This document shows, piece by piece, positions 38,169-47,136 of a stretch of 64,000 bases of DNA. Each line of letters begins with the position of its first letter. Position 1 is the first letter of the stretch. A model generated the notes under the pieces. The model made no database searches and was not told the origin of the DNA. It saw only the letters and a list, made by a program, of their open reading frames with translations. A program made the position numbers and the translations under genes. Source of the DNA: Francisella halioticida (GTDB taxonomy: Bacteria > Pseudomonadota > Gammaproteobacteria > Francisellales > Francisellaceae); assembly GCF_002211785.1 (NCBI RefSeq), contig NZ_CP022132.1, forward strand, positions 744,001 through 808,000. Direction: 5' to 3'.

Positions 38169-38755
38169 AACTACCGGAATCTGTACTTAGTACCTATGAG
38201 CAGGAAAGACGACCTATAGCCTATATAAACTTAACTAAAGCTGAAGAGAATGCTAAAGCTTTGATAGATCTTAGCTTAGAGCTATCATCTGAGGAATATC
38301 CTCAAGCATATGCTAAGTTATCAAGAAAACATGCTCTTTCAGCAGGTATAGGTATGGGTTATGCTTATTTTGATTCATCGTTAGTAAGTTGCATAATGGT
38401 CAGTCTACAGAGCCTATGGAGCAGTCAAAATATGATCCTAAAGATTTACCTGGATATTTCTTACCTAATTTAACGTTAAATGGAAAGTCTATATATAGGA
38501 CTCTTTCTGCGACTGACTAGACATTAATTGTTTCAGGAGATAAGTATGATATAGATTTAAGCAGTGTTAATGTACTAGAGCTTCCTGAAGATAGTTACTC
38601 AAGTACTTATATTTTAATTAGACCTGGCTGGCATATATCTTATGCAAGTAATGAGCTTGATCTAGAGATTATAAACTCTCTTGTTAGCTCTGGCAAATAA
38701 TAAAAAATTAGCTTAAGTTTAATAAGATAGTTTTTACATCATAAGGATTTTCATT

Positions 38756-39459
38756 ATGAATGAAAATAATTCATTAGCGTCTTTGTTGTTTATCCCTGGT
38801 AATAGAACTGAGCGTTTTGACAAAGTTAAAGATACAACAAATGCTAGTGGTATAGTTATTGACTTAGAGCATACTATTGCAGACATTGATCAAAAGAATA
38901 AAGCTAAGACTAGCTCCATCGAATATCTAAAAAAAGCTTCTAAAGCGAAAGGAGATTTTAAATATTGTCTTCGAATTAATAGTTTAAATACTGTACATGG
39001 TTGAAGAGATATACTTTCGCTTTTAGAAGCAGGCGTTGTTCCTGATATTTTAGTTTTACCAATGATTGAGTCAGCAAATACATTGCACCAACTTGATAGT
39101 TTATTTGAAGACAAGGCACCTTTATTATATAGAGTCTACAGAAAGTTTTAGAAATATACATCAGATAGCTGATTCAAGTAATAATCTTGTAGGATTAGCT
39201 CTAGGAGGGGGAGATCTTGTTTCGGAGTTAGGGGTAGCTAAGAATGCTAATCTTATAGCCTTAGATGTCCCCTTTAACGATATAAGAGTGTCAAAGTAAT
39301 AAGTTATTTAGAGAAGAAGTGAGAAAGGTTAAATCATTGGGCTTTGATGGTAAGCTTTGTATACATCCTAGACAGGTAGGTGTTGTACAGGAGGTTTTCA
39401 AAACATCAGAAAAAAAAGAGTCAGCTATTGATTTTGGTAGTTCAGATTTCGAACTCTAG
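38756..39459 (+). pseudogene. HpcH/HpaI aldolase / citrate lyase beta-like (CitE) enzyme, decayed
   Basis: ATG 38756 opens NSLASLLFIPGNRTERFDKV, continuing GIVIDLEHTIADIDQKNKAK and the Arg of LRINSLNTVHG. An in-frame TGA follows at 39002, then DILVLPMIESANTLHQLD. Frameshifts occur near 39130 and 39295. The C-terminal pieces LALGGGDLVSELGVAKNA and GFDGKLCIHPRQVGVVQEVF complete the CitE plan (acidic metal site and IHP-x-Q). It follows the dead monooxygenase by 55 bases, so both probably formed one lost catabolic operon. Confidence 0.82.
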
Positions 39460-39473
39460 AGATTTTGTCGATT

Positions 39474-40355
39474 TTACTTAATTTTAGCTAATATTCTATG
39501 ATAATTTTTAAAACGAGTTGGATCTATATTGCCTTGATTTAGTTGTCTAACTATTTCACACCCTTTTGGACTTTCTTCATGAGAACAGTTTCTAAATTGG
39601 CACATGCCTTTATATTTTTTGAAATCTAAAAAGCCATCAAAGAGTTCTTCTCTAGATATATGCCATAATCCAAACTCTCTGATCCCTGGAGAATCAATAA
39701 TATTAGTATTATCTTTAATATCGTATAAAGTAGAACAAGTAGTTGTATGACGGCCTTTTTTGGTTGAATTAGAAACAGCTGTGGTTTCTGTGATTTTCTT
39801 TCCAAGTATGGTATTTAATGTTTCAGATTTGCCAACACCAGATTGCCCTAAAAATATTGAAGTGTTGCCTTCAAGAGTTTCTAAAAGCTTGTTAATTCCA
39901 ATATTGTTTTTTGCTGAGATATAAAAAACTTTATAACCAATATTTTTATATACATTAACTAAATTCTCTATAAACTCTTTATCTTTAGGCGTTTGACTAT
40001 CTATCTTATTTACTACTATTATTGGCTCAATATCACTATTATGCAAGGCTACTAAATATCTATCTATATAATGCTCAACAGGAGCAGGAGAATGAGTAAT
40101 AATAATCACGGCGTAATCAATATTGGCAGCAACATTTTTATTTTTACGTTGGTATTGGTTAGGGCGAGATATTAGATTTTTTCTTTCTAATAAATTTGTA
40201 ATTACGTAGGTTGAATTCATGTACTCAAGTTCAACATTATCACCAACTGTTAATTCGCCTTTGAAACTACCGCGATATAAAGCTGAGATTTTCTCGTTAT
40301 TAGTTAGCTTAACTAAAATGTTGCCACCAAAATTCGTTATGATTTTTCCTTGCAA
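39474..40355 (-). CDS. rsgA: Small ribosomal subunit biogenesis GTPase RsgA
   Basis: A circularly permuted GTPase of 293 residues. An N-terminal OB domain is followed by G4 VNKID near residue 115, G1 GQSGVGKSETLN near 173, G2 TTTC and G3 DSPGIREF. The C-terminal zinc site is CQFRNCSHEESPKGCEI. It acts in late 30S maturation. Its stop lies 14 bases from the end of the CitE-like pseudogene, facing it. Complete. Confidence 0.95.
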   Translation of the reverse strand: MQGKIITNFGGNILVKLTNNEKISALYRGSFKGELTVGDNVELEYMNSTYVITNLLERKNLISRPNQYQRKNKNVAANIDYAVIIITHSPAPVEHYIDRYLVALHNSDIEPIIVVNKIDSQTPKDKEFIENLVNVYKNIGYKVFYISAKNNIGINKLLETLEGNTSIFLGQSGVGKSETLNTILGKKITETTAVSNSTKKGRHTTTCSTLYDIKDNTNIIDSPGIREFGLWHISREELFDGFLDFKKYKGMCQFRNCSHEESPKGCEIVRQLNQGNIDPTRFKNYHRILAKIK

Positions 40356-40436
40356 AGAATATAGGTAAAATTATTTATTATTAAAATTTATTATAAGCTT
40401 TATTAATTAAATTGTTAACAATAATTCTCAAGTTAT

Positions 40437-40465
40437 TTGAATAAGATTAAGTTCTTTGCTACTAT
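40437..40465 (+). promoter_or_regulatory. Sigma70-like promoter for the DUF2147-like gene
   Basis: TTGAAT (40437-40442), a 17-base spacer and TACTAT (40460-40465). A short hairpin AAAGTC/GACTTT lies in the leader, and AAGGAGATAAAATG gives a strong ribosome site at the start codon 40511. Confidence 0.5.
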
Positions 40466-40510
40466 CAAAAAAGTCTTTTGGACTTTGTAATTGATATCTA
40501 AGGAGATAAA

Positions 40511-41227
40511 ATGAAAAAAACAAAAATCTTGATTTTAATGGCTTTAGTTGCTCTAGGTACATCAGTATCGTATGCAGCGGAGAATACAAAAGTAAATACA
40601 AAAGACAATCTTTCGCCAGAAGGGTACTGGGTACAATTTGATGAAGATCCTGATGCAGGACGCGGTATGCCAGAGGGTATTATTCATACTTATTTTGCTA
40701 AAAATAGCAAATATGGTAAGAAAGGAACTCTACAAATGGAGATAGTTGTTCCGTTAATGTCTCTTAATTCTGCAGGTAAACCAGCTAAACCAAAAGCTAC
40801 TTGTAATGATTGTTCAAATGGTTCTTATAATGGTTTTAATTACAAAGGTAAGAATGCTCCTTTACAAGATTTTGTGTTTGCAGGCAATATGCAAGAGCAA
40901 AAAGGTAGAGCTCAACCACCTGTTAAAGGGCCTATGTATAAGAATGGTGGCGTTATAAACCCTAATGATGGTAAGATCTATGCTGCATCAGCACAAGTTC
41001 AAGACAATGGTAAAACCATGTATTCTAAAGCTGCGTATATTGTATGGGGTAAAGAGTTAGGAAGTAAAGCTGCTCACTGGAAGAGAATTTTAAAAGCAGA
41101 TTATGAAAAAGTTAAAGCAGACTGTGGTGTGGATGCTAATGGAGCATATATTAATCAAGATAATAAAGTAATTGGCGAGTGTATTGATTATCCAGTGTCT
41201 CAATTTAGAGTTAAAAGTCCTGTCTAA
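40511..41227 (+). CDS. Secreted DUF2147-like protein
   Basis: 238 residues with a signal peptide (about 1-22, cut after SYA). The mature part follows the DUF2147 plan: EGYWVQFDEDPDAGRGMPEG at the start, a Cys pair ATCNDCSNGSYNG in the middle, then KNGGVINPNDGKIYAASAQV and a Trp-x-Arg block HWKRIL. The Cys pair may form a disulfide in the periplasm. Function of DUF2147 proteins is unknown. Strong promoter and ribosome site suggest good expression. A shorter paralogue follows at 41296. Confidence 0.8.
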   Translation: MKKTKILILMALVALGTSVSYAAENTKVNTKDNLSPEGYWVQFDEDPDAGRGMPEGIIHTYFAKNSKYGKKGTLQMEIVVPLMSLNSAGKPAKPKATCNDCSNGSYNGFNYKGKNAPLQDFVFAGNMQEQKGRAQPPVKGPMYKNGGVINPNDGKIYAASAQVQDNGKTMYSKAAYIVWGKELGSKAAHWKRILKADYEKVKADCGVDANGAYINQDNKVIGECIDYPVSQFRVKSPV

Positions 41228-41295
41228 TTAATTGTATAATTACATTTTTTCTTTATACTTTCTCTTAATGTTATTTTCTAAATTAAATATTTATA

Positions 41296-41946
41296 GTGCT
41301 AAAAAGAACCATACTAATATTTTCATTTATCTGCTTTGCTAGCTGCTATGCTGATGAGAAAAAGCTTTTAGCTGATGGCTATTGGCTACAAAAAAATAGA
41401 TCAACAAAGACTAATGTTTCAGTTATTCATGCATATAATAATAATCAAGGAAACTTAAACGCTGAAATTTATGTTCCGTTATCAAATGTTGATTATGGTA
41501 AGATTCATACCCCAATCATTTATTGTAAAGAGTGTGGTAAAGGCAATGCATATGGTAACAAATATGATTACTCTAGTGGAAAAGATAAATATCAGGGGTT
41601 GGAGTTTGTTTGGAATATGAAGAAGAAAGGTTCTAATAAAAATAATAGTAAAGGACCTTTATACATGAATGGGGCAGTATTAAACCCTCATGATGGTAAA
41701 TACTATCATGTGAAAGCTCGAACTATAAGATATGGTAAAAAAATATACGTTAGAGCATTTTGGGGACCTTTTGGGAAGACTGAGTATTGGGAGAGAATCT
41801 CAAAAATAGAAGCTAAAAAAATAAGAGAGCTATGTGGTTTAACTAAAAATAATGTTTATCCTTATGAGGATAAGAGTGGAAAAGTAGTAAACCAAAAGCT
41901 TTTTGAAGTGTGCTCAACTAGAGATTTTATAAAAAATCCCTTATGA
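41296..41946 (+). CDS. Secreted DUF2147-like paralogue
   Basis: 216 residues from a GTG start. The signal peptide is about 1-19 (FICFASCYA). It matches the preceding gene block by block: ADGYWLQKNRSTKTNVSVIH, the Cys pair IYCKECGKGNAYG, GPLYMNGAVLNPHDGKYYHV and EYWERI. The two are a tandem duplication that has diverged widely. The mutL start lies eight bases after its stop, so it may share transcript with mutL. Confidence 0.78.
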   Translation: MLKRTILIFSFICFASCYADEKKLLADGYWLQKNRSTKTNVSVIHAYNNNQGNLNAEIYVPLSNVDYGKIHTPIIYCKECGKGNAYGNKYDYSSGKDKYQGLEFVWNMKKKGSNKNNSKGPLYMNGAVLNPHDGKYYHVKARTIRYGKKIYVRAFWGPFGKTEYWERISKIEAKKIRELCGLTKNNVYPYEDKSGKVVNQKLFEVCSTRDFIKNPL

Positions 41947-41954
41947 AATAAGGT

Positions 41955-43754
41955 GTGAAAATGAGTAATTATCGCCAAATAAAAATATTGCCAGAGAGTT
42001 TAGCAAACCAAATAGCGGCTGGAGAAGTTATTGAGAGACCATCTTCAGTAATTAAAGAACTAGTTGAGAATTCTATAGATGCTGGAGCTACTGAAATAAC
42101 TATTGAAATCCAAGAAGGCGGTAAGTCTCTAATTAGAATTAGAGATAATGGTAAAGGAATTACTCAAGAAGATTTAAAGTTAGCTTTAGCGCCACATGCA
42201 ACAAGTAAAGTTTATACTCTTGAGGAGTTAGAATCTGTAGCAAGTATGGGATTTCGTGGTGAAGCTCTAGCAAGTATTGCCTCTGTTTCAAAGCTGAAAA
42301 TCATATCAAAACACCAAGATTTAGATGATGCTTGGCAAATTAATAATCAAATTAGAGAAGTTACCCCGGCAGCTCATGTTACAGGAACGACTATCGAAGT
42401 CAGTGAATTATTTTATAATACGCCGGCTCGACGTAAATTCTTAAAGAAAGATAATACTGAGTTTTTACATATTTCTGATTTACTTAAGAAATATATGCTT
42501 TGCTATTTTGGCATAGCTTTTAGGATCATCCATAACGGCAAAGAAATTAAAGATTTACTTTTAGCAGAAGATGCTCAACTTAAATATAATCGTGTCTTAG
42601 ATTTATATAGTCGTGATTTTATTGAAAATGCTATTTATATAGATAAAGAAGTTGGTGATGCTCATCTATGGGGGTGGGTTGCTAGCCCAAGGTTTAATAG
42701 AGCTAGAGCAGATATGCAAAGCTTTTATATTAATGGGCGTATTATCAAGGATAAAATTGTCTCTCATGCGATCAAAAATGCTTACAAAGATGTAATGTAT
42801 GGTAATAGATATCCAGCATTTTTACTTTATCTTGACATGGATTATAAAGAGGTTGATGTTAATGTTCATCCGGCTAAGAGTGAAGTACGTTTTAGAAACC
42901 AAAAGTTTATTTATGATTTTCTTTTTGGTACTGTAAACAAAGCTATAACTACAAGTGCTGATGTTGAGGTAGATAGTCCTCGAGAAGATATTTACGAGAA
43001 TGAAAATGGTAGTGTAAATAATCCTCTTAATATTGGTAATATGAGCTTGGATATTAGTGTTGAAGATGAGCAAGAGGAATCTGAATCAAATACTAGTTTA
43101 CTTGATAAATATCTAAATAATCAAAATACTCAAGAAAATGAAATACATATATCACAAAAGCCAAAATATAATGGTTTGGGTCAGGCTATTTGTCAGATCC
43201 ATGGTATATATATTCTCGCGCAAGTAGATGATGGTGTGGTACTTGTAGATATGCATGCAGCTCACGAGAGGATACTTTATGAAGAAATGAAAAAAACTTG
43301 GCATGCAGATACTGACAAGTTTAAGCAGAATTTATTAGTTCCTCTGACTTGTCAGCTATCAAGTAGTATAGTTGCAACTATTGATGAAAATATCGATGTC
43401 TTCGAAAAGTTAGGGTTTGAAATATCTGTTGTAGCTGATGATGCTGTACTTGTCAGAGTAGTACCAATCTATGTAAAAAATAAAGATATTCAAGAGTTAA
43501 TATCAAATGTAGCTACAGAGCTAGTGTCTTCAAGCAAGACAAAAAGCGTAGAGTTTTATCTAAATCATATCTTAGCCACAGTATCTTGTCATGCAGCTGT
43601 GCGAGCAAATGATAAGTTAAGTATCCCTGAGATGAATCATCTATTAAGACAAATGGAAACTGTGGAAAATTCGGGACAGTGTAACCATGGGCGACCAACC
43701 TGGGTGAAATTGAGTTTTGCACAGTTGGATAGTTTCTTTTTAAGGGGACGTTAG
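41955..43754 (+). CDS. mutL: DNA mismatch repair protein MutL, endonuclease-motif type
   Basis: 599 residues. GHKL ATPase motifs: KELVENSIDAGATEI, RDNGKGI and GFRGEALASIASV in the first 110 residues. The C-terminal domain has DMHAAHERILYEE (near 432-444), which fits the DQHA-x2-E-x4-E metal site of nicking MutL proteins with Met for Gln, plus CHAAVRA and QCNHGRPTW near the end. This suggests intrinsic endonuclease activity, unlike E. coli MutL, which relies on MutH. ATG 41955; a second ATG at 41961 is an alternative. Confidence 0.93.
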   Translation: MKMSNYRQIKILPESLANQIAAGEVIERPSSVIKELVENSIDAGATEITIEIQEGGKSLIRIRDNGKGITQEDLKLALAPHATSKVYTLEELESVASMGFRGEALASIASVSKLKIISKHQDLDDAWQINNQIREVTPAAHVTGTTIEVSELFYNTPARRKFLKKDNTEFLHISDLLKKYMLCYFGIAFRIIHNGKEIKDLLLAEDAQLKYNRVLDLYSRDFIENAIYIDKEVGDAHLWGWVASPRFNRARADMQSFYINGRIIKDKIVSHAIKNAYKDVMYGNRYPAFLLYLDMDYKEVDVNVHPAKSEVRFRNQKFIYDFLFGTVNKAITTSADVEVDSPREDIYENENGSVNNPLNIGNMSLDISVEDEQEESESNTSLLDKYLNNQNTQENEIHISQKPKYNGLGQAICQIHGIYILAQVDDGVVLVDMHAAHERILYEEMKKTWHADTDKFKQNLLVPLTCQLSSSIVATIDENIDVFEKLGFEISVVADDAVLVRVVPIYVKNKDIQELISNVATELVSSSKTKSVEFYLNHILATVSCHAAVRANDKLSIPEMNHLLRQMETVENSGQCNHGRPTWVKLSFAQLDSFFLRGR

Positions 43755-43805
43755 AAGGTTTATAACGGTATTTTAGCTATAATTATTATATGAAGGTAAA
43801 ATGAA

Positions 43806-44250
43806 GTGACTTTAGAAAGAAAAATAGCAAAGATATTTAATCTAACAGATGATAACTGGATGAAACATGCTAATCCTTGGAGTGTTTGGACGAGATATTC
43901 TGTACTTCCTTTAATTGTATTAGCATTTTGGAGTCGTATTTGGATAGATTGGTGGTGCGTTATCCCAGGTATTATTTCTTTAGTATGGATGTTTTTAAAT
44001 CCAGTATTTTTTAGTAAGCCTCGTTCAACAAAAAATTGGGCCTCTAAGTCTGTACTAGGAGAAAGAGCTTATTTAAATAGAGATCGCATCGGGATACTAG
44101 CTATTCATAAAACTCCCTTATATAGTATTCTTAATATAATTTCCTCTATTGGTATGATACTAGCAATTTGGGCTATTATTTACTATTCTATTTGGGTAGC
44201 TATTTTTGGAACAGCATTAGCTTATATAGGCAAAAGTTGGTATTTAGGAT
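43806..44250 (+). pseudogene. DUF6653-like membrane protein, C-terminus removed by IS-A
   Basis: From a GTG (43806): LERKIAKIFNLTDDNWMKHA, NPWSVWTRYSVLPLIVLAFW, RDRIGILAIHKTPLYSIL and a last native stretch AYIGKSWYLG, after which IS-A sequence begins at 44251. At least three hydrophobic segments are seen. The pattern fits a family of about 160-residue membrane proteins of unknown function; only the last residues are missing. The frame runs on into the element for about 35 foreign codons. Confidence 0.65.
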
Positions 44251-45562
44251 TAAACTGTCTCTGTTATTCAATACCACTTTATAAAATATTTTTATTCCTT
44301 GCTTTTATGCAGCATCTAAAATACCAGAATATACTTCATCATGAGTCATATATCCAATACTAGAATGTAGTCTTTCATTGTTGTAAATATCAATATATTC
44401 TTTGATACCTACTTTAGCCTCTTTCATAGTTATATATGATGCCGGATAAACATTTTCATATTTCAGTGTTCTCCAAAATCTCTCAATTGCAATATTATCT
44501 ATAGATCTTCCTTTAGCATCCATAGATATATTTATTTTATTATCAGATAATATTTTAATATGCTCTTTTGCTGTATATTGAGTTCCTTGATCAGAGTTAA
44601 AGATATCAGGTTTACCATATTTAAATAACGCTTCTTTTAACACACTAGTTGTTAGATGTGTATCCATAGTATTAGAAATCTTCCAAGCTAGTATTTTCTT
44701 GCTATGCCAATCTATTATGGCTGCTAAATATGCATACCCACATTCTAGTCTAATATACGTGATATCAGCACTCCATACCTTATTAGCTTTATCTATAACA
44801 ACCTGATTCGTCTCATTTTTAAATACATTAAGTAAGTATGGATATTTCTTGTGTTGCTTATTAATGACAGTTGTCTTTTTTTTAGGATACAATGCCTTAA
44901 TACCCATTAATTCCATAGCACTTTTGATTAGCTTCCTTCCAACTAGAAATCCTAATCTATTTAGCAACTTTACTAGACTTCTCGTACCATAATATGGATG
45001 TTTAGTATGTATCAAATCTATTGCATTTAATAGTTTAATATCATCATTACTACTAAATTTTGATATTGGTGTATAATAGTACACACTCTTAAATACAGAT
45101 AATAGTTTAAGCTGATTATTTAAAGATAATTCTAGCTTAGTATCTACAGAGTTTACTCTATCATTTGATGATACCAAGCTTTTTAGCTTTCCCATTAAAA
45201 AATCCCTCTCTACTATTACCTCGACTAGTTTTTTACTTGTTGCATCTTTATCTTTTCTAAGCTCATCTATTTCCTGCTTATACTCCTTAACAACAGAGCT
45301 TTTATCAAATGCTAAGCAAGCATTAGATAAAAATTGCTGCTTCCAATTATGCACGTTTTTAGGAAGTAAATCATACTTACTTGCTATCTCATTAACTGTC
45401 ATATCGCCTTCTAGCAATTCTATAATTACTTTAGCTTTAAAATCAGCTGTATACGTTACTCTTTTTTTACTCATTTATCTATTTCCTAATTTATCTAGTT
45501 AACTTTAACATCTAGGAATAAAAATCTTTCTAAAATCAGTATCTTTTTCTGGGGACATTATA
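44251..45562 (-). mobile_element. IS-A copy 3, intact (1312 bp), minus orientation
   Basis: Ends as in the other copies (TATAATGTCCCC read from 45562; the opposite end carries TGTCTC instead of TGTCCC at 44256). Flanking triplets in element orientation are CTC and ATC, so no target duplication. The right-hand neighbour is unrelated pseudogene sequence. Confidence 0.92.
44305..45474 (-). CDS. IS3-family transposase, single fused frame (IS-A copy 3)
   Basis: 389 uninterrupted residues with Asp237, Asp295 and Glu331 intact. Differences from copy 2 include Val at 61, Phe for Ser near 128 (LLSVFKSV), Leu at 189 (MELMG), Ala at 251, Ile for Thr at 261, and His for Pro near 377 (MTHDEV). Probably functional unless the Phe128 or His377 changes matter. 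Confidence 0.92.
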   Translation of the reverse strand: MSKKRVTYTADFKAKVIIELLEGDMTVNEIASKYDLLPKNVHNWKQQFLSNACLAFDKSSVVKEYKQEIDELRKDKDATSKKLVEVIVERDFLMGKLKSLVSSNDRVNSVDTKLELSLNNQLKLLSVFKSVYYYTPISKFSSNDDIKLLNAIDLIHTKHPYYGTRSLVKLLNRLGFLVGRKLIKSAMELMGIKALYPKKKTTVINKQHKKYPYLLNVFKNETNQVVIDKANKVWSADITYIRLECGYAYLAAIIDWHSKKILAWKISNTMDTHLTTSVLKEALFKYGKPDIFNSDQGTQYTAKEHIKILSDNKINISMDAKGRSIDNIAIERFWRTLKYENVYPASYITMKEAKVGIKEYIDIYNNERLHSSIGYMTHDEVYSGILDAA

Positions 45563-45574
45563 GAGATTTGGAAT

Positions 45575-45830
45575 AGCCTACCACGCTTCCCTTCAGTAGC
45601 TCAAATTATTGTGTACATGCGGTAGTGACTCAGAATGATCAGAATGCTGGTTTTGATTGCAATAGTAGGTATCATTTGGATAATGGTTAAATTGGCTTAG
45701 AATCCGGTGCTACTGTCAAGAATACTAAAACAATTGCATATCAATTAAACATAATTCCTAATTCTGGATATTTTGTTTCGTTTGGGTAGAAAGATCGTCT
45801 TACATACAGAGCAATGGCCATTATTATATG
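45575..45830 (+). pseudogene. Unrecognised degraded coding sequence
   Basis: A coding-like frame reads SNYCVHAVVTQNDQNAGFDC, then NSRYHLDNG, a stop, IGLESGATVKNTKTIAYQLN and IIPNSGYFVSFG followed by another stop. The Cys spacing and Asn/Gly richness suggest a secreted protein. Its start is missing at the IS-A junction (45562). I cannot assign a family. Confidence 0.4.
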
Positions 45831-46040
45831 AATTTTGGAGGAGAAAGAACTTTAATTGGTCAGTAGAATGTCTTCAAGATTAATTTATGGTAATTTACAC
45901 TAGCGTATTGTTAACTAAATTCTCAAAATTTTTGTTGAATTTTATGGGGTATTATATTACATAAGCTTTAATAGTATTTTTTTATAGCAAATATGTAATT
46001 ATAATAAGCACACATTTATTTAAAATTAAAGTATATAAAT

Positions 46041-46196
46041 ATGAGTAACTCAAAAAAGAATGATTTTATTAAGCAATTTCATAATCTTGTTGATAATGGT
46101 GAAGATGTTTTTAGAGCTGTTAAAGTAATTAAGTCACAAACAAAAGATTTTTTTATATTAAAATATATAAGTGCTTATCAGGCAGCTAGAGACTAG
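46041..46196 (+). CDS. Short hypothetical protein
   Basis: 51 residues, MSNSKKNDFIKQFHNLVDNG, then EDVFRAVKVIKSQTKDFFIL and YISAYQAARD. No ribosome site is obvious. It may be the front of a longer gene stopped at TAG 46194, as the same frame continues for about 50 codons, but that continuation has no clear family. Confidence 0.35.
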   Translation: MSNSKKNDFIKQFHNLVDNGEDVFRAVKVIKSQTKDFFILKYISAYQAARD

Positions 46197-46236
46197 CTTA
46201 ATTATTCTGTAATAAATATATTTCAACTTTTTGAAT

Positions 46237-46480
46237 CTAAAATATTAGAGTTATACTATTACAATCCTCAAAAAATGTTCTGTATTCCTTCACTCTATCT
46301 TTTTGATTATAGATATTTGGACCTAGTATTATTTTGTATCCATTTTCTCTAGTTTATTTAACATTTTATGATAATCTTTAGCGGTAATAAAAGCACCAAA
46401 GTGAGCAGATGAAATAGCAATATTGTCATCCCTAAGAGCTTTAACTATTTTGATAATATTTCATCAAAGCAACTATAGAA
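46237..46480 (-). pseudogene. Possible VOC/glyoxalase-family relic
   Basis: On the minus strand KIVKALRDDNIAISSAHFGA, then FITAKDYHKMLNKLEKM, and after a one-base shift NGYKIILGPNIYNQKDRVKE and YRTFFEDCNSITLIF. The HFG block, the mid-domain helix and the FFED-C-N end resemble a small VOC-family protein. The N-terminus is broken. Family assignment is tentative. Confidence 0.4.
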
Positions 46481-46514
46481 CCTTATTTTAAGTTATATTC
46501 GGTGATTAATGATA

Positions 46515-46903
46515 AATGTGAAATAACGGCTTTTAAATAGAAGGTAGAGTATGTGTGGAACACCTAATCCAAGGTCTAACAGGCAAACTTGTAGGGGATA
46601 AAAGTTATATCAGAAAAATCCTTTCAGCATTGTTATTCGTAAGAGATTTAAAGCTTATTATAAGAATTAGAAAAAATATGAAAGCTAAGCTTATGATATT
46701 ACAAGATAAACTTTTGCTGAGGAAAAAATACTATTAAAACTGTGAATAATTAATTTAAAAACATATCTCAAACAGAGTACGCTCGGCACAGATCAGAATA
46801 TGCTTCTTTCGTTAATATTCTTTGTGGGCCTATAGCTTAGCCTAAAATACTTTCTTTGGATCTGCTTGAGAATGAGATGCATAATTCAGAAAAATTAACA
46901 TAA
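46515..46903 (+). mobile_element. IS982-family transposase remnant
   Basis: The longest open piece (46555-46737) reads GLTGKLVGDKSYI and then IIRIRKNMKAKLMILQDKLL, LRKKYY. The next bases, in broken frame, give KNISQTEYARHRSEYASFVN and PKILSLDLLENEM. This order matches the C-terminal third of IS982-type DDE transposases (GDKGYI, RKNMK, LLRKR, HSRHRS blocks). No terminal repeats were found; it is a dead fragment. Confidence 0.7.
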
Positions 46904-46974
46904 TAATTATGCCAAACTTAGGTTTTTTTAGATAAACCTCTGTACTTTAATACTATTTTGAAGTCTAAAGATTT

Positions 46975-46995
46975 ACTATCCTTAAGATAGTTTAT
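46975..46995 (+). terminator. Small hairpin upstream of the TVP38-like gene
   Basis: ACTATC (46975-46980), loop CTTAA, GATAGT (46986-46991), then TTATTT. Six perfect pairs. It may end transcription coming from the IS debris, or be chance. Confidence 0.25.
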
Positions 46996-47136
46996 TTGAT
47001 TAACCATACTAAAATTTTTTACTTAACAATTTCATCTAAACAAACTTATTTAATTTTTAATTATATTCTAGACTAATTTAGTATACTATTACAAATATAC
47101 GGTTCTTTATAATTTAGATAGTTGAGGTCATATAAA

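Larger units (their letters stand above)
35985..38700 (+). pseudogene. FAD-binding aromatic monooxygenase (phenol/PHB hydroxylase type), decayed and split by IS-B
   Basis: The pieces follow in order. A short start (AITNTATAKS) is cut at 36020. LGVKTLVLEKYDEPMYSARA and LNSRTMELMLRWDT lead to a frameshift near 36175. LNGDVYSSVEMHDYHKNNSP, YVVGCDGANSVVRNALGI and FLVGESAHSFAPTGELGLN (the GD-like second FAD motif region) run to 36948. After IS-B come KLPESVLSTYEQERRPIAYI, another shift near 38390, the C-terminal thioredoxin-like part with GYFLPNLTLNGKSIYRTLS, a TAG at 38518-38520, and the end at 38700. The Rossmann GxGxxG start has been deleted. A flavin hydroxylase of an aromatic pathway is inferred; the substrate is unknown. 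Confidence 0.8.

Noticed and set aside
45563-46903. Genomic island with a novel system
   Set aside because: The region holds only IS ends, an IS982 remnant and short decayed frames; no intact module could be assembled.
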